This document shows, piece by piece, positions 5,670 to 7,096 of a DNA stretch of 7,096 bases. The DNA lies in the NCBI GenBank assembly GCA_002440045.1, contig DJRI01000098.1, positions 65,728 to 72,823 on the forward strand, written 5' to 3'. The stretch is from Ruminococcaceae bacterium UBA6364 (lineage in GTDB: Bacteria > Bacillota > Clostridia > Oscillospirales > Acutalibacteraceae). The position numbers were made by a program, and so were the translations under genes. Each line of letters begins with the position of its first letter. Within the stretch, counting starts at the first letter, position 1. The notes beneath the pieces are model-generated. The model ran no database searches. It saw only the letters and a list, made by a program, of their open reading frames with translations, and had not been told where the DNA came from.

Positions 5670-5876
5670 ATGGCGTTTTACCGCAGAATACGGGATTTAA
5701 GAGAGGACAGCGACTTTACGCAAAATTATGTTGCGTCTTATCTCGGTATGAAACAGCCGCAATATTACAGATACGAATGCGGCTACCGAGACGTGCCGAC
5801 AGATGTTTTGATTGCGCTTGCAAAGCTTTACAACACATCGACGGACTATATTTTAGGTTTAACGGACAAGAAATAA
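5670..5876 (+). CDS. Small XRE/Cro-family helix-turn-helix regulator
   Basis: A 68-residue protein consisting of a single lambda-Cro/XRE type DNA-binding domain and nothing else. Helix 1 covers about residues 3-13. The helix-turn-helix lies at about 17-38, with TQNYVASYLGMKQPQYYRYECG matching the family pattern in which a conserved Y/E pair (Y35-E36 here) closes the recognition helix. ALAKLYNTSTDYILGLTD (49-66) is the usual C-terminal helix and cap of compact XRE proteins. There is no sensor, oligomerisation or toxin domain, so it probably binds as a dimer to short dyads such as the two beside it. It is the only plus-strand gene here and is divergent from the candidate small RNA and the beta-galactosidase gene. 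It may be a local regulator of these, or a remnant of a phage-type immunity region. Target and signal are unknown. Confidence 0.88.
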   Translation: MAFYRRIRDLREDSDFTQNYVASYLGMKQPQYYRYECGYRDVPTDVLIALAKLYNTSTDYILGLTDKK

Positions 5877-5919
5877 TTAAAGTGGCAAAACCACTGACCT
5901 CTTTCTCTTATAAAATTAC

Positions 5920-5955
5920 ATCGGGCAGTAAAAACTCTCGCTTTTACTGCCCGAT
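5920..5955. terminator. Bidirectional intrinsic terminator between the repressor gene and groEL
   Basis: A perfect 14-bp stem (5920-5933 with 5942-5955) closes an 8-base loop. T-rich stretches are short on both sides: AATTTTG on the plus strand and GTAATTTTA on the minus strand. It sits between the convergent repressor (stop at 5876) and groEL (stop at 6023) genes, so it can end both transcripts. Confidence 0.8.
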
Positions 5956-6022
5956 AATTTTGTGGGGGAAATATGCTTTAAAAAGTATTCAGATGCATAC
6001 AGAAGTCTTTACAGCCTGTTTT

Positions 6023-7096
6023 TTAATACATTCCGCCGCCCTGTGCCGCCGCCATTGCCGCCGCGTTAGCCGCGTCCTGTGCGGGGTCGGGCTTGTCGGT
6101 TACAAGGCTTTCTGTGGTAAGAACCATCGAAGCTACGCTTGAAGCGTTCTGCAAAGCAGAGCGTGTAACCTTTGTGGGGTCAAGAATGCCTGCTTCTGCC
6201 ATATCGGTATATTCTTCTGTTGCAAAGTTGAAGCCGTAGCCCTTTTTGCCCGAGCGAAGAATGCCGTCGATAATTACGGAGCCTTCAAGACCTGCGTTAG
6301 CGGCTATCTGACGGACGGGCTCTTCAATAGCTTTAAGAACTATCTTTGCGCCTGTCTTAACGTCGATGTCGTCAAGCGTGCCGATATACTCTTTAAGAGC
6401 GGGAATAGCGTTAAGAAGCGCAACGCCGCCGCCTGCAACGTAACCCTCTTCAACAGCCGCCTTTGTAGCCGCAAGAGCGTCTTCGATTCTGAGCTTCATT
6501 TCTTTCATTTCGGTTTCGGTTGCCGCGCCTACGCGGATTACGGCAACGCCGCCCGAAAGCTTTGCAAGTCTTTCCTGAAGCTTTTCTCTGTCGAAATCGG
6601 AGGTGGTTGTTTCTATCTGAGACTTAATCTGGGCTACACGGTTCTTAATCTCACCGTTGTCGCCTGCGCCGTCAACGATGATTGTGTTTTCTTTCTGAAC
6701 CTTGACCTGACGCGCTCTGCCGAGCTGTGAAACGTCTGCGTCTTTGAGCTCAAGACCGAGTTCTTCTGTAATAACCTCGCCGCCGGTAAGGATTGCGATG
6801 TCGCGAAGCATTTCTTTTCTTCTGTCGCCGAAGCCGGGCGCTTTAACGCCGACGCATGTAAACGTGCCGCGAAGCTTGTTTACAAGAAGCGTTGCAAGTG
6901 CTTCGCCCTCAATATCCTCGGCAATAATAACAAGCTTTTTGCCTGCCTGAACAATCTTTTCAAGAAGCGGAAGAATCTCTTGGATAGAAGAAATCTTTTT
7001 GTCGGTAATAAGAATGTAAGCGTCATCGATAACGGCTTCCATTTTATCGGTATCTGTTACCATATAAGGTGAAATGTAGCCGCGGTCGAACTGCAT
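6023..7096 (-). CDS. groEL: Chaperonin GroEL, C-terminal part (5' end beyond right edge)
   Basis: 357 residues of the 60-kDa chaperonin that folds proteins in an ATP-driven double ring with GroES. The visible part starts at [13 protein letters not shown], corresponding to about residue 193 of the E. coli protein, so roughly the first third lies beyond the window. It covers most of the apical domain (to about residue 182 here, including [18 protein letters not shown]), then the second intermediate and equatorial segments. DYDREKLQ-like [34 protein letters not shown] and [15 protein letters not shown] are all intact. The ATP-hydrolysis aspartate (D398 in E. coli) aligns with D245 of this fragment. 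The tail ends AAQGGGMY instead of a run of GGM repeats. The gene is cytoplasmic and usually the second gene after groES, which would lie to the right. A bidirectional terminator follows its stop at 6023. Confidence 0.98.
   Translation of the reverse strand: MQFDRGYISPYMVTDTDKMEAVIDDAYILITDKKISSIQEILPLLEKIVQAGKKLVIIAEDIEGEALATLLVNKLRGTFTCVGVKAPGFGDRRKEMLRDIAILTGGEVITEELGLELKDADVSQLGRARQVKVQKENTIIVDGAGDNGEIKNRVAQIKSQIETTTSDFDREKLQERLAKLSGGVAVIRVGAATETEMKEMKLRIEDALAATKAAVEEGYVAGGGVALLNAIPALKEYIGTLDDIDVKTGAKIVLKAIEEPVRQIAANAGLEGSVIIDGILRSGKKGYGFNFATEEYTDMAEAGILDPTKVTRSALQNASSVASMVLTTESLVTDKPDPAQDAANAAAMAAAQGGGMY

Noticed and set aside
5881..5895. Small hairpin AGTGG-CAAAA-CCACT just after the repressor stop
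   Set aside because: Five base pairs and no T tract; the 14-bp hairpin at 5920-5955 is the obvious terminator.
489..6560. Repeated CCCGAAAGC strings scattered on the plus strand (for example near 489, 1021, 1699, 3244, 3789, 4714 and 6549)
   Set aside because: They are the complement of in-frame or near in-frame codons such as CTT TCG GGC for Leu-Ser-Gly in the minus-strand genes, so codon bias accounts for them.

Overview
The window looks like chromosomal DNA of a low-to-moderate-GC Gram-positive bacterium, most likely an uncultured gut-type Clostridia (Oscillospirales or a relative). This is inferred from the protein families, purine-rich Shine-Dalgarno sites, consensus sigma-A promoters with TTGACA boxes, and a strong preference for codons such as CTT, TCG, GGC and GCG. 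No rRNA or other firm taxonomic marker is present.

Layout from left to right. Positions 1-3285 hold a tightly packed minus-strand operon, read right to left. It encodes a family 20 beta-N-acetylhexosaminidase, a Gfo/Idh/MocA-family oxidoreductase that overlaps it by 14 bp, a short QueG-like double [4Fe-4S] protein 4 bp further on, and the start of a response regulator 2 bp after that, cut by the window edge. A consensus promoter (TTGACA, 17 bp, TATTAT) precedes it. Positions 3395-5389 hold a minus-strand family 42 beta-galactosidase. It probably has its own promoter, and no terminator is visible between it and the hexosaminidase operon. Both glycosidases lack signal peptides, so this reads as an intracellular module for trimming imported galactose- and N-acetylhexosamine-containing oligosaccharides.

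Positions 5390-5669 are the most interesting stretch. They contain a consensus minus-strand promoter (TTGACA, 17 bp, TGTAAT), about 140 bp of structured sequence with no convincing ORF, and an intrinsic terminator with a T-rich tail on the same strand. Together these make a complete transcription unit for an unrecognised small RNA, or a leader with an attenuator in front of the beta-galactosidase gene. The promoter is bracketed by two 19-bp elements that are inverted copies of each other (18 of 19 positions identical). Each carries the dyad ATAAC-N6-GTTAT. One sits at the start of the putative RNA. The other sits just in front of the ribosome binding site of a divergent 68-residue XRE-type repressor gene (5670-5876, plus strand). 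The simplest model is a compact divergent switch in which the repressor controls both itself and the small RNA or leader.

From 5920 to the right end there is a long perfect hairpin that probably terminates transcription from both sides, then the C-terminal two thirds of the chaperonin gene groEL (minus strand), running off the right edge.
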